Origin: Verrucomicrobiia bacterium DG1235 | Lineage (GTDB): Bacteria; Verrucomicrobiota; Verrucomicrobiia; Opitutales; Opitutaceae | Direction: 5' to 3' | NCBI GenBank assembly: GCA_000155695.1 | Contig: DS990592.1 | Span: 811,919 to 875,918 of the forward strand | Length of the DNA: 64,000 bases | In this document: positions 11,401-18,667 of the stretch, piece by piece | Position numbering within the stretch: position 1 is the first letter of the stretch | Layout: the number at the start of each line of letters is the position of its first letter | The notes under the pieces: model-generated | The model's database searches: none | What the model saw: only the letters and a program-made list of their open reading frames with translations | Told to the model about the DNA's origin: nothing | Program-made: the position numbers and the translations under genes

Positions 11401-11802
11401 CAATCGATTGGCGAAGGCGAGTCGGTGCGACCCCTCAGCGGTCTGGCAATAGGCACGCACTTGAGCGAAGCGCGGCTGGTCCTCGAGGGTCGATAGAATC
11501 TCCACGAGCTTCCAGCGAGCAAGGTCTTCGGGAAAAACGCCGTTTGTATCGAAGCCAGGCTCGAAGCCTCGCAGCACGCGGGCGAAGAGCTTGCCCGGCA
11601 GGGGAAAATCCCAGCCGAAGGAGACTCCAGTTGCCTTGGCGATTTCGAACTGCAGCCAGCGGGCGATACCCGGATTGAGCGTCATGACCGTCTCTTGCGA
11701 GAGAGGTCGGGAGAGGGGAACCGCCTGACAAATTTCCACGAGTCTTGCCGCCAGATTTTCAACCCGGTTCGAAGTGTGGAGATAGAGCTGCTTTTCCGCC
11801 AT
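8488..11802 (-). CDS. recC: RecC, Chi-recognition/scaffold subunit of RecBCD
   Basis: 1104 residues from the ATG at 11802. The N-terminus (LYLHTSNRVENLAARL, then NPGIARWLQFEIA and DFPLPGKLFARVL) matches the RecC N-terminal domain of E. coli, which begins with YHSNRLDVLEAL and has AQWLQ and DFPLPASF. The frame is open upstream to a TTG at 11889, but the extra 29 residues are not RecC-like, so the internal ATG is preferred; neither has a strong ribosome binding site. RecC has inactive helicase and nuclease folds and reads the Chi site; as expected no Walker A is visible. It is the first gene of the recCBD operon. Whether the Chi sequence resembles that of E. coli cannot be told from this window. 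Confidence 0.95.
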   Translation of the reverse strand: MAEKQLYLHTSNRVENLAARLVEICQAVPLSRPLSQETVMTLNPGIARWLQFEIAKATGVSFGWDFPLPGKLFARVLRGFEPGFDTNGVFPEDLARWKLVEILSTLEDQPRFAQVRAYCQTAEGSHRLAFANRLTRLYDEYLVYRPDIVTQWEDDPGSSNFDWQAEIWRRLVRLVYPKNRKPRHIARVWQDLSRGQILELGLQPQAWPERLLVFGVSSLAPLYLDLLDQLARYRPVHIFLLQPSDMYWADLKTTKQIQKIAMKAAGETGNRITSPEDWLYETGNALLPSLGKQSQMFLDLLIDKNPQQDDTAFEPPFDESSQLACLQSDLFTIEDRDLAKGGDAFSAYDGTLQVHSCSGRRREVETVWDLIVRRLDENPELKASEILVMAPDIQAYRSHIEAVFRSKRGTHLEIPFSVADNSAGNRPGVFSGIFAILQSASGRASSAEVLELLECPLLREVYSFSDQDLERIEFWIRELGITWGWDSDHRDQRESFATDRNTWSELRSRLSAGIAFSSEVETPKGFLAYSEIEGELSETAGRLLECLDLLGSLRHNFRQTHSLAVWQDRLLAMLATLKSQRDDWQRDYVQASDMIHETLPALDDVFATGSEAYRALSEKLESSASGGGYLSGGVTFCSLKPMRAIPADTVCIMGMNRLDFPRRSNRLSFDLMAKESRIGDRNTRDEDRQFFLETLLSVRSHFFITYQGTSSNSDTVNEPSAVLEELLSYLETAMPLEDFKRILTQQKRQSFDPVYFQNDRNGTYDPDRAALRNRFNGLQTSEAKAVSTELEQTQGEEISEIELDALIRFFSDPAKAFASNVSKVKLVSEEDALEESDALLSGGLDRFQIRNEFAERIARGEPLEELSIKALSQRKLLPAGLLETPTFASEYERAAQLAESIGNVETSTHYVSVDLEGITLLGESTTRLEDGRQVLIHAGELKPKRVVDAWIRHLFAASLDPHFSGETYLFSLHEKGSPIRLGQVENPRKLLADLAQAFASGQRSPLPFFPVLSYNAFRAWNSCSSESEDERIGEALERARKDLRASQVDSDYPRSYTWSAYDRICFGDQFEPDEAFVKLAVAFWSPYESAKSALKFASEKGGAK

Positions 11803-11997
11803 TTGTGTTGCGAATGAGAAACGCGCTCCGATGACTTGGCAATGGCGAATAGAGATGGATGCGCCTTTCGCTTTCGCGCCTGTCGCCAAATAGGAGCGTG
11901 CTGCTATTTGGCGACCAATCAGGATTTAGCCGCTAGACAGCCCTGCAGTGATAAAGTGGATACGACTTGCAGACGCGTCGGGACGCCGCGCCCAGTC

Positions 11998-12840
11998 TTA
12001 CAATTCGCGTACCCAGATATTGCGGTAGCGCACTGGGTTGTCGTGGTCTTGCAGTACGATGGGCAGCTTGGCCGGATGCGGCACGTAGTAGGGCTCGCCG
12101 ATGAAGGAAGTCGGCCCCTGCAGCACCGCGTTGTGCTGCACCAGCACGCCATTGTGCAGGATGGTCACGAGGGCTGGGCTGATCACGCTGCCTTTCTCCG
12201 AGAAGCGCGGAGCGGTAAAGAGGATATCGTATGTCTGCCAATTGCCGGGAGCCCGAGAGGCATTTACCAGGGGCACGTGCTGCTTGTAGATCGCTGCGGC
12301 CTGACCGTTCGAGTAGGTCTCGTTCTGGTAGGAATTGAGCACTTGAATCTCGTAGAGCCCCATCAGGAAGATGCCGCTGTTGCCGTACTCCTGGCCTTGC
12401 TTGTCCTCGAGCACCGGCACTTGCCATTCGATGTGCAGCTGCATGTCGCCAAAGGCCTGCTTCGAGGCAATCGCGCCCTGCTTCATGCCGGCCACGATTT
12501 CGCCATTCTCAACGCCCCAAGCCGCCGGACCGAGGCTGGCGCCACCCTTGTAGTTTTTCAGAAAATGCTCCGTGCGGTCCATGCGCACGCCTTCGCCAAA
12601 TGGCGTCTTCTCCCAGCTCGAAAGATCGCTCCCGTCAAAAAGCACGACCGCATCCGAAGGCGCCGCGTTCTGCTTGCCCGGAGCTACCACTGGCACGTCT
12701 CGATTGACCTCCGTGTAGACCCAGGGGCTCGTCTTGCTGAGCTCCTCCCAGTCGAGCGGTTCCAGGTCTTCCGCAATTGCGTGGACGCCGATGAGTACGA
12801 GAACGAAGGATGCGATGAATTTCGTGCGATTCGATATCAT
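11998..12840 (-). CDS. Exported DUF1080 (3-keto-disaccharide hydrolase-like) protein
   Basis: 280 residues with a clear signal peptide (1-23, hydrophobic ASFVLVLIGVHAIA). The mature part is a concanavalin-like DUF1080 domain: VVLFDGSDLSSWE near 66, WGVENGEIVAG, then NSGIFLMGLYEIQVLNSY and a C-terminal RNIWVREL strand, all typical of the family. Members are abundant in Planctomycetes and Verrucomicrobia; some cleave 3-keto-glycosides and others are carbohydrate-binding modules. It stands alone, divergent from the AICAR transformylase gene with 150 bp between the two starts, and convergent in context with nothing. The specific sugar substrate cannot be inferred here. Confidence 0.88.
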   Translation of the reverse strand: MISNRTKFIASFVLVLIGVHAIAEDLEPLDWEELSKTSPWVYTEVNRDVPVVAPGKQNAAPSDAVVLFDGSDLSSWEKTPFGEGVRMDRTEHFLKNYKGGASLGPAAWGVENGEIVAGMKQGAIASKQAFGDMQLHIEWQVPVLEDKQGQEYGNSGIFLMGLYEIQVLNSYQNETYSNGQAAAIYKQHVPLVNASRAPGNWQTYDILFTAPRFSEKGSVISPALVTILHNGVLVQHNAVLQGPTSFIGEPYYVPHPAKLPIVLQDHDNPVRYRNIWVREL

Positions 12841-12990
12841 GATAAGATGGGTTAAGGGGTTGACCCAAAACCAACGCGCACGCTCGCCCTGCTTTGCAAC
12901 ACAGAAAATCCTTCAACGAGTTTTTCGTTAAATCAAAACGCGCCGCGACCTGATGTTGCATTTGGCGAAACGGCTCGTAGAGACAGGGGC

Positions 12991-14154
12991 ATGATCTCTC
13001 TCCGCTACGGCACAAACCCTCACCAGAAGGAAGCTTACCTCGAGTTTCCCGAGCCATCGCCCATCAAAATCGTCAACGGAGCCCCGGGCTACATCAACAT
13101 GCTCGACGCTCTCACTTCCTGGCAGCTCGTGCGCGAGCTCAAGGAAGCCACCGGCAAGGCCTCCGCCGCCTCCTACAAGCACGTCAGCCCGGCCGGAGCC
13201 GCCATCGCCAAGCCGATCGACGACGCCTTCAAGGAATCGCAATTCCTCAAGACCACCGACTTCTCCCCCGTCGCCTCCGCCTACGTGCGGGCGAGAGGAG
13301 GGGACCGCCTCTGCTCCTTCGGCGATGTGCTCGCAGTGAGCGACGTGGTCGACGTCAGCCTCGCCCAATTTCTCAAAACCGAAGTCAGCGACCTCATCAT
13401 CGCTCCGGGCTACGAGCCGGAAGCCCTCGAGATCCTCAAGCAGAAAAAGAAGGGCGGCTTCTGCATGCTAGAAGTCGACTACGACTTCATGCCGACCGGT
13501 ATCGAGAAGCGCGAGATCTTCGGAGTCACCGTCGCCCAGGAGCGCAACAGCCGACTTTTTACGAAGGCGGACTTCACCAAGGTGCTTTCGGCCAACAAAG
13601 ACATTTCCGAGGAAGCCCTCGACACCTTGCTCGTCGCCGCCATCTCGCTCAAGTACACGCAGTCAAACTCCATCAGCATCGCCTACGACGGCCAGATCGT
13701 CGGCATGGGCGCCGGCCAGCAGTCGCGCATTCACTGCACGCGACTCGCTTGCGACAAGGCGGACAAATGGTTCCTGCAGCGCCACCCGAAGGTGCGCGGT
13801 CTCGATTTCAAGGACGGGCTCAAGAAGGTCGAGAAGACCAACCTGATCGACCAGTACCTGCTCTGGGATAGCCTCTCCGAAAACGAGGAAGCCAACATGC
13901 TGGAGAATTTCAATACGCGTCCCGAGCCCATCTCCCGCGAAGAGCGCGCCGAGTGGATCAAGCAGTACGACGACATCTGCCTCGGCTCCGACGCCTTCAT
14001 CCCGTTCCGCGACAACATCGACCGCGCCAGCCGTTCCAACGTGCAGCACATCGTCGAAACCGGCGGATCCCTCCGCAGCGACCTCATCATCGACGCCGCC
14101 AACGAATACGACATGACGCTCACCGCCACCGGCATCCGCAGCTTCCTGCACTAG
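12991..14154 (+). CDS. Stand-alone AICAR transformylase (PurH C-terminal domain type)
   Basis: 387 residues covering only the AICAR formyltransferase domain of bifunctional PurH, which transfers a formyl group from 10-formyl-THF to AICAR in de novo purine synthesis. Visible signatures: RYGTNPHQ at the N-terminus, the catalytic pair Lys63-His64 in SYKHVSPAGAA, GGDRLCSFGD, GAGQQSRIHCTRLA, SDAFIPFRDN and the terminal FLH. These read like the animal enzyme (e.g. human ATIC) more than the usual bacterial PurH. The IMP cyclohydrolase (MGS-fold) domain that normally occupies the first ~200 residues is absent, and the upstream 150 bp cannot encode it, so that step must be supplied by another gene. 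A terminator follows at 14184. Confidence 0.9.
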   Translation: MISLRYGTNPHQKEAYLEFPEPSPIKIVNGAPGYINMLDALTSWQLVRELKEATGKASAASYKHVSPAGAAIAKPIDDAFKESQFLKTTDFSPVASAYVRARGGDRLCSFGDVLAVSDVVDVSLAQFLKTEVSDLIIAPGYEPEALEILKQKKKGGFCMLEVDYDFMPTGIEKREIFGVTVAQERNSRLFTKADFTKVLSANKDISEEALDTLLVAAISLKYTQSNSISIAYDGQIVGMGAGQQSRIHCTRLACDKADKWFLQRHPKVRGLDFKDGLKKVEKTNLIDQYLLWDSLSENEEANMLENFNTRPEPISREERAEWIKQYDDICLGSDAFIPFRDNIDRASRSNVQHIVETGGSLRSDLIIDAANEYDMTLTATGIRSFLH

Positions 14155-14183
14155 GAGACATCCCGCTTCCGCGCAAAACTCTC

Positions 14184-14234
14184 AGCCCTTGCTCAATTGG
14201 ATGCGCAAATCCAGCCAAGAGCAGGGGCTTTTTT
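14184..14234 (+). terminator. Rho-independent terminator of the AICAR transformylase gene
   Basis: Stem AGCCCTTGCTC pairs with GAGCAGGGGCT (one mismatch), enclosing a smaller TGGAT/ATCCA hairpin, and is followed directly by TTTTTT. It lies about 30 bp after the stop codon, on the plus strand. Confidence 0.75.
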
Positions 14235-14359
14235 GCGTCTGGACATTTGTCTCCCAAAAAATGCTAAAACGGTAAAAACAAGCATCCGTAATACAACGCG
14301 ATTTACTAAATGCATTCGCTGTTCGGCCGATTCCGTAAGCACCTTCTAAAAGGAAAAAC

Positions 14360-15511
14360 ATGATTAAACCCAAAACCCTCATCATCGCGCTTTCCGCATC
14401 CGCAGCAATCCTTGCGAGCGCCCAGGCAAAAGAGCTCACGCCGCTCGACCCAGACGCCACGCAGCAAACCAAAGCGCTCTACCAAAACCTCGGAAAGGTC
14501 GCCAAAAACGCCACGCTCTTTGGACACCAAGCGTCATTGGCTTATGGATACAGCTGGTTCGCCGAAGAAGGGCGCTCCGACGTCAAGGACGTCACCGGAA
14601 GCTACCCCGCCGTCTACGGCTGGGATGTGAGCGGCATCGAAAACGGCGACAAAGGCATGTGGGCTGACAACTACAAGTTCGGCTGGGCCGAGAAAGTCCG
14701 CTGGGCCAAGGAGGCCTACGCGCGTGGAGGCGTCGTCACCTACGCCTGGCACAAAGGAAATCCTGTCACCGGAAAAAGCTTCTACGACAAGACTCCCGCT
14801 CTGCATACGCTCGTTCCTGGCGGAGAACACCACGAGGCCTTCAAAGCCACGCTTGACCGCCTCGCAGCGTTTTTCCACGAGCACGGCGAGGTTCCCATCA
14901 TCTTCCGTCCCTGGCACGAGCATAACGGCGACTGGTTCTGGTGGGGCAAAGGCCTCTGCACGGAAGAAGACTACATCACCGTCTGGCGGTTCACCGTCGA
15001 CTACCTGAAAAACGAGAAAGACGTGCACAACGTGCTCTACGCCTTTTCCCCCGACCGCAGCCGTATGGGAGACGAGCAGGGCGCCTATTTCTACGCGTAC
15101 CCAGGAGACGAATACGTCGACATCATCGGAATCGACAACTACTGGGATGTCGGCCACCCCGGCAACAAGAAGTCCAAGAAAAAGCGCCTGGCAGCCTTTG
15201 TCCGCTCGCTCGAAACCGTCGTCGATATCGCCAACGAAAAGGGCAAGATCGCCGCCTTGACCGAAACAGGCCTCGACACTCAGCACGATCCCACCTGGTG
15301 GACAGAAGTCATGCTGGCCGGAATCAACGCCAACGAGAAGACCCGCCAGATCGCATACCTGCAAGTCTGGCGAAACGCGACTCGCGCAGTAGAAGGGCGA
15401 GACCATTTCTACACGCCTTACGTCGGCCATCCCGCAGCTCCCGACTTCATCAAGTTCAAGGAAGACGAAAGCATCCACTTCGAGGATGAGCTCCCAGAGC
15501 TCTACGAATAG
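14360..15511 (+). CDS. Secreted GH26 beta-mannanase-like glycoside hydrolase
   Basis: 383 residues; signal peptide 1-23 (cleavage likely after AQA). The rest is a single (beta/alpha)8 GH26 domain: GHQASLAYGYSW near 55, the acid/base Glu187 in FRPWHEHNGDWFWWG, YAFSPDRS, the YPGDEYVDIIGIDNYW strand and the nucleophile Glu302 in ALTETG. GH26 enzymes hydrolyse beta-1,4-mannans (some beta-1,3-xylan or mixed glucans) with retention. AAAAGGAAA upstream of the ATG serves as ribosome binding site. It is monocistronic. No carbohydrate-binding module is attached. Mannan activity is the family default; the exact substrate is not shown. Confidence 0.93.
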   Translation: MIKPKTLIIALSASAAILASAQAKELTPLDPDATQQTKALYQNLGKVAKNATLFGHQASLAYGYSWFAEEGRSDVKDVTGSYPAVYGWDVSGIENGDKGMWADNYKFGWAEKVRWAKEAYARGGVVTYAWHKGNPVTGKSFYDKTPALHTLVPGGEHHEAFKATLDRLAAFFHEHGEVPIIFRPWHEHNGDWFWWGKGLCTEEDYITVWRFTVDYLKNEKDVHNVLYAFSPDRSRMGDEQGAYFYAYPGDEYVDIIGIDNYWDVGHPGNKKSKKKRLAAFVRSLETVVDIANEKGKIAALTETGLDTQHDPTWWTEVMLAGINANEKTRQIAYLQVWRNATRAVEGRDHFYTPYVGHPAAPDFIKFKEDESIHFEDELPELYE

Positions 15512-16305
15512 TTCACCGGCATAGTCCTTTCAAAACAAACGCCCACACCCGCGACTCAACCCCGCAGGAGTAGGCGTCTTCGTATCCAGTACCAATCCCA
15601 CGTCCGGTAAAAGACAGTCGTCAACCCCGGCAAACCTCCCAGTAAGAAAAGCCCCAACACCCAGCAGGGCACCAGCATCCAGGCATCCGTTTTTACCGCT
15701 TCCTGCGTTAAGATCATGATTAGACATAATATCTATTGTGCGACGAAACCTGTAATTTCAGATTGGCTGAGTAATTTCTGCAATGACGATGCTGAAACAC
15801 CCTAGAGTTCGATTTTGCGGTTCGAAACTGGTTTGGTGGCGTATCTCAAAAAGTAAGCCCGCACAGACAGGTATCCATCAAGTGATATCACTCTCGCGAC
15901 GACTGCTTCCGCCCGAGGCCAACTTCGAAGATTCATAAGCTGAATACGGATACCGTGATGGACGGTCTAGCTGGAAGCTGAAAGCACGGCCGAATCGAAT
16001 GTCTCGCTGGATACAGCAAGCCTGAACTAGCAAAACGCCATGGCCTTAGGCACGTCTCCCTTGGCTTGTTCTGGTTTCGCTCTGAAGACATTTGCGCAAT
16101 CGGTTTTTTCAGAACAGCCGATCCTGAGGTCTTTCACTGGAAATATACTTTCGTGACATCAACGGATATCAGCTAACTTATCACTTCTACCATCAGAAGC
16201 TTTCGAGACACCGAGCACAAGCATTGCTAGCTCGCCCTCAATCTGGGCTTAAGCGACAGTCCAAAGCGCAGCGACACTTGAGGCGCCCTATTCCGATACT
16301 TGATG
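15512..16305. other. Gene-free spacer at the left edge of the accessory island
   Basis: No convincing coding region, RNA gene or hairpin terminator was recognised in these ~790 bp. All frames are interrupted by stops, and the short minus-strand frame at 15530-15727 has no recognisable product. The right part may hold decayed mobile-element DNA, because it abuts a truncated viral ATPase fragment whose upstream part is missing. Confidence 0.5.
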
Positions 16306-16524
16306 TAAATGCCCCCGAACGTTCGCGGCAATTGCGACAACCTCGTTTGCTTTCGCCAGAAGCAACCCGAAGACGTGGATATCCTCGTTAAGTGGCAAGG
16401 ATCAGAATTCGCCGACGCCGGAAGACTTTTACCCGGTCAATACATCGCCTGCATCGAAGACCAAATTCAGCGAGGCGTTTCTTGGGAAACCAGGAACGGG
16501 GTTTTTGTGCCTATTTCTCTGTAA
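16306..16524 (+). pseudogene. 3' fragment of a viral-type packaging ATPase (copy 1)
   Basis: This frame encodes PPNVRGNCDNLVCFRQKQ and continues to PISL-stop. It matches, nearly residue for residue over about 70 positions, the C-terminal part of the ATPase at 17996-18612. The P-loop half is absent upstream, so it is a truncated remnant. Its stop codon TAA (16522-16524) lies within the R' box of the adjacent attC site; the sequence after it is cassette DNA on the opposite strand. Confidence 0.75.
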
Positions 16525-16579
16525 CGTCGAGTACAGGCGGCGAGCGCTTGCGCTCGTTGCCTGCTACGACTTGTTGGCC
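16519..16579 (-). repeat. attC site of cassette 1 (61 bp)
   Basis: Read on the minus strand: R'' GGCCAAC, inner arm GCAGGCAACGAGCG, apex CGCAAGCG, inner arm CGCTCGCCGCCTGT, R' GTTACAG. R'' is the exact complement of the first seven bases of the cassette (GTTGGCC at 17359-17353). R' belongs to the interrupted viral ATPase gene and supplies its stop codon. The stop of the cassette gene lies inside the site. Confidence 0.85.
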
Positions 16580-17343
16580 TTTAACATTGTAATCACTCTT
16601 TTTGCAGCGACTTCGTATGCTTCTAATAATTTTTCGACTACGACTTTTTTATCTTCTTCATTCGCTAGTCCCTTGGTCTTGTCGATCTCAATCTCGTCGG
16701 CTTCGATTGCGGTTCCTTGGCTATAGCTCGTATGCTTTATTTCTTTCTTTGTTTCCAGATCGATGAGACGGACGTTGAAGGTAGCATATACAGCTCTAAT
16801 CTTGGGGCGAGAGTAGAATCCCTTGGGGAGCATGTATTGATTCGTGTGACCGATATAATCAGATGTGTTCCTTTCAATGATATATAAAATCGCATCGTAT
16901 CCTTTTTCGGTCAGACTGGAAACTAGATCTTTCGATTCTTCACTTTCTAGAATCTTTGCCTTTCCGTCCCATTTGCTGATTTTAACGTTATCTTCTAGAA
17001 CCGAGAAATAGTCCGATTCGTCGATGAACACGACATCGTCAGAACTGCTTGAGCTTGATGGAAGATGTTTAGATAGAGATTCGATCCCTATCTCTGAAAA
17101 GTCCCCCAACTCGTTAAACTTGTTGTTAAACATCGTGATGCCAACATGTGTTTGTCCAACTGTTGGTGATAAGTATCCAATTACTGCTACCTTGTTGACT
17201 CCCCTGCTAGACAGCGGAGGCTGCTTTTCCATTGGTCGGGTAGTGATCGTCCCACTGAGGTTTGCCTGTTCTATCAGCACTTTAGCACTGGCGGCACTGA
17301 AGAGCCCAATGAATATGAATATTCCGATAATTGTGTTTTTCAT
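16564..17343 (-). CDS. Exported cassette protein of unknown function (cassette 1)
   Basis: 259 residues, not recognised as a known family. Residues 1-20 are a signal peptide (NTIIGIFIFIGLFSAASA), so the product is periplasmic or surface exposed. The mature part has a polar SSSSSSDD linker near residue 95, an aromatic/beta-rich middle (GYDAILYIIERN, AVYATFNVRLIDLETKKEI) and a charged helical C-terminus. The RLIDLETKKEI type of strand recalls outer-membrane-assembly or LPS-assembly lipoproteins that bind ligands, but this is weak. It is the only gene of its cassette, AT-rich relative to the chromosome on both sides, and its stop codon falls in attC. Confidence 0.7.
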   Translation of the reverse strand: MKNTIIGIFIFIGLFSAASAKVLIEQANLSGTITTRPMEKQPPLSSRGVNKVAVIGYLSPTVGQTHVGITMFNNKFNELGDFSEIGIESLSKHLPSSSSSSDDVVFIDESDYFSVLEDNVKISKWDGKAKILESEESKDLVSSLTEKGYDAILYIIERNTSDYIGHTNQYMLPKGFYSRPKIRAVYATFNVRLIDLETKKEIKHTSYSQGTAIEADEIEIDKTKGLANEEDKKVVVEKLLEAYEVAAKRVITMLKANKS

Positions 17344-17359
17344 AAATTATTTGGCCAAC

Positions 17360-17580
17360 AGTGTTAATACATGTAACTGAGTTGGTTTTTGTCGCTAGTG
17401 CTCGGTACGCTTTTTGGGGGATTTCGGTGGTTTTGCGAAACTCGACGTATATTTGAGGCATGGCGACGTTGCAGACACTTGCGCACTGATACGGAGTGTC
17501 AATGCGTCAAAACACGCGTAGAAAACTACTCAGTCATATGATTGTCGCCGATCCAACTCATTTGCCGTCACCTAGCACCA
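17360..17580. repeat. 220-bp direct repeat, copy 1
   Basis: Starts at the outer edge of cassette 1 with AGTGTTAATACATGTAACTG and runs through GTGCTCGGTACGC and GACGTATATTTGAGGCATGG to GCCGTCACC. The copy at 23794 differs at only scattered positions over most of the length. No ORF is conserved between the copies in a convincing way. It is either the intergenic/origin region of the viral element or an attI-like recombination site, because in both copies a cassette block begins exactly at its edge. Confidence 0.85.
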
Positions 17581-17702
17581 ACTGAACAGGATCGGGAATC
17601 CGGATCGGGAATCCGGCCAAAGCAAATTTCCCAGCCTGGAGGCAACGCAGGAAACTCTCTCCAAGATCGTGGAGAGACCACCCTACCCGATGCCTATTCC
17701 GC

Positions 17703-17999
17703 GTGATGTATCGGATTCGCAGAAGTCGTCTAATTCCGAAGAGGAGGCGATTCCAGGCGAGGTCGGTCGCCACCGTTCCGGAATGCCGGGAAAGGCTCGA
17801 TATCTACACCGACGCCGTTGTGCATTCGGCGGTGAAAGGCGTAGCCAAGAAATCATTTCTAGGCCGTACGGTTGGCCGGGTGATTTCCTTTTTCGCTGGA
17901 AATCGAGTTTCCGAAAAACCGAAACCGGAAAAGCCAAAAAGCGGAGTCGCCATCGCTGAAGAGGAAACGCCGCAATTTCCAGAAGGAGGCGAATCGTGA
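17703..17999 (+). CDS. Small basic protein of the viral remnant, upstream of the ATPase
   Basis: 98 residues, unrecognised. The C-terminal two thirds look genuine: a hydrophobic helix SFLGRTVGRVISFFAGNR near 50-68, a Lys/Pro-rich stretch (EKPKPEKPKSG), then an acidic tail. The stop TGA overlaps the GTG start of the ATPase gene (GTGA, 17996-17999), a coupling common in phage operons. The N-terminal ~35 residues are Arg-rich and low in complexity; a second frame over the same bases (from before 17640) reads more naturally there, so the gene may have suffered a frameshift near 17780. The first codon is therefore uncertain. Confidence 0.45.
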   Translation: MMYRIRRSRLIPKRRRFQARSVATVPECRERLDIYTDAVVHSAVKGVAKKSFLGRTVGRVISFFAGNRVSEKPKPEKPKSGVAIAEEETPQFPEGGES

Positions 18000-18612
18000 T
18001 TTTCAACCCGTTTTTCAAGGGGCATTTTGCCGTTGTGGGGAATACGGGAATGGGAAAAGGCGTTCTGGTTTCCGCAATCGCCCAGAGCTACAGAAGGCAA
18101 TCAATCGCGGTTTATCTTCTAACTTGCAAAGAGGACGAATACCACACCTTCCCGGCCGACTTTAAGACGATGGATGAAGATCGATTCCTAGAGGCCGTGA
18201 TGAGGTTCAAGGGCTCTGCGGTTCGCAACGGAGATCAGCACGCAATCGGGCTTATGGCCGTGATTGACGAGGCTTGGAACTGGACGTGGAAGCGAAAGCT
18301 AGAAGCGATCCCGAATTCGGGCCGGAGTCGCGGAATTGTTCATCAGACGATGTCTGATTTCTCCCAATGTGGGCTCAAGGAACGCGAATTATGCAAATGC
18401 CTCCAAATGTTCGCGGCAATTGCGACAACTTGATTTGCTTTCGCCAGAAACAAGCGGAAGACGTAGAGCTTCTAGTTAAAAGCCAAGGTCCGGAATTCGG
18501 AATTGCCGGAAAGCTTCTGCCCGGTCAGTACGTCGCGAATATCGAAGACCAAATTCAGAAAGGCATTTCTTGGGAAATCAGGAATGGGAATTTCGTTCCT
18601 ATATCTTTGTAA
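17996..18612 (+). pseudogene. Viral-type genome-packaging ATPase (FtsK/HerA or Zot-like), frameshifted (copy 2)
   Basis: Start is GTG at 17996. The P-loop GNTGMGKG is at residues 15-22 (Gly replaces the usual Ser/Thr after Lys) and Walker B is LMAVIDEAWNW near 86-96. At about 18368 the frame shifts: the first frame ends at 18433, while the frame entered at 18367 continues with MWAQGTRIMQMPPNVRGNCDNL and ends at 18612. One missing base (TCCCAATG for TCCCAAATG) would restore a protein of about 206 residues, the size of packaging ATPases of PRD1/PM2-like tailless phages. The Q-rich, RGNCDN-type C-terminal part fits that group; a filamentous-phage Zot is the alternative, although no C-terminal membrane segment is present. 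Inactive unless the shift is a sequencing error or programmed. Confidence 0.65.
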
Positions 18613-18667
18613 CGCCAATCTCTCACGACGAGCGCAAGCGCTCGTTGTGAGAAGCGCCTGGTTAGCC
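18607..18667 (-). repeat. attC site of cassette 2 (61 bp)
   Basis: Minus strand: R'' GGCTAAC, CTTCTCACAACGAGCG, apex CGCTTGCG, CGCTCGTCGTGAGA, R' GTTACAA. R'' is the exact complement of the cassette start GTTAGCC (19830-19824). R' is the end of the viral ATPase gene, exactly as at attC of cassette 1. The centre of the apex is inverted (CTTG versus CAAG) relative to the other sites. Confidence 0.87.

Noticed and set aside
11803-11889. TTG start for recC at 11889
   Set aside because: The additional 29 residues do not resemble any RecC N-terminus, whereas the internal ATG begins just before the conserved segment.
11836-12855. 339-codon plus-strand frame
   Set aside because: Antisense to the DUF1080 gene, which has a signal peptide and family motifs; the plus-strand product looks random.
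13663-14151. 162-codon minus-strand frame rich in Val, Asp and Glu
   Set aside because: Shadow of the AICAR transformylase gene.
14534-15478. 314-codon minus-strand frame
   Set aside because: It lies entirely within the GH26 gene in antisense, has low-complexity Val/Asp composition and no family features.
15530-15727. 65-codon minus-strand frame after the GH26 gene
   Set aside because: No ribosome binding site, no recognisable domain and Gly/Leu-rich random character.
18360-18440. Programmed ribosomal frameshift in the ATPase gene
   Set aside because: No slippery heptamer or downstream pseudoknot was recognised, and the other copy is truncated; decay is simpler.
17360-18612. The repeat plus ATPase segment as an additional cassette
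   Set aside because: It has no attC at its minus-strand 3' end and no R'' box complementary to GTTACAA.
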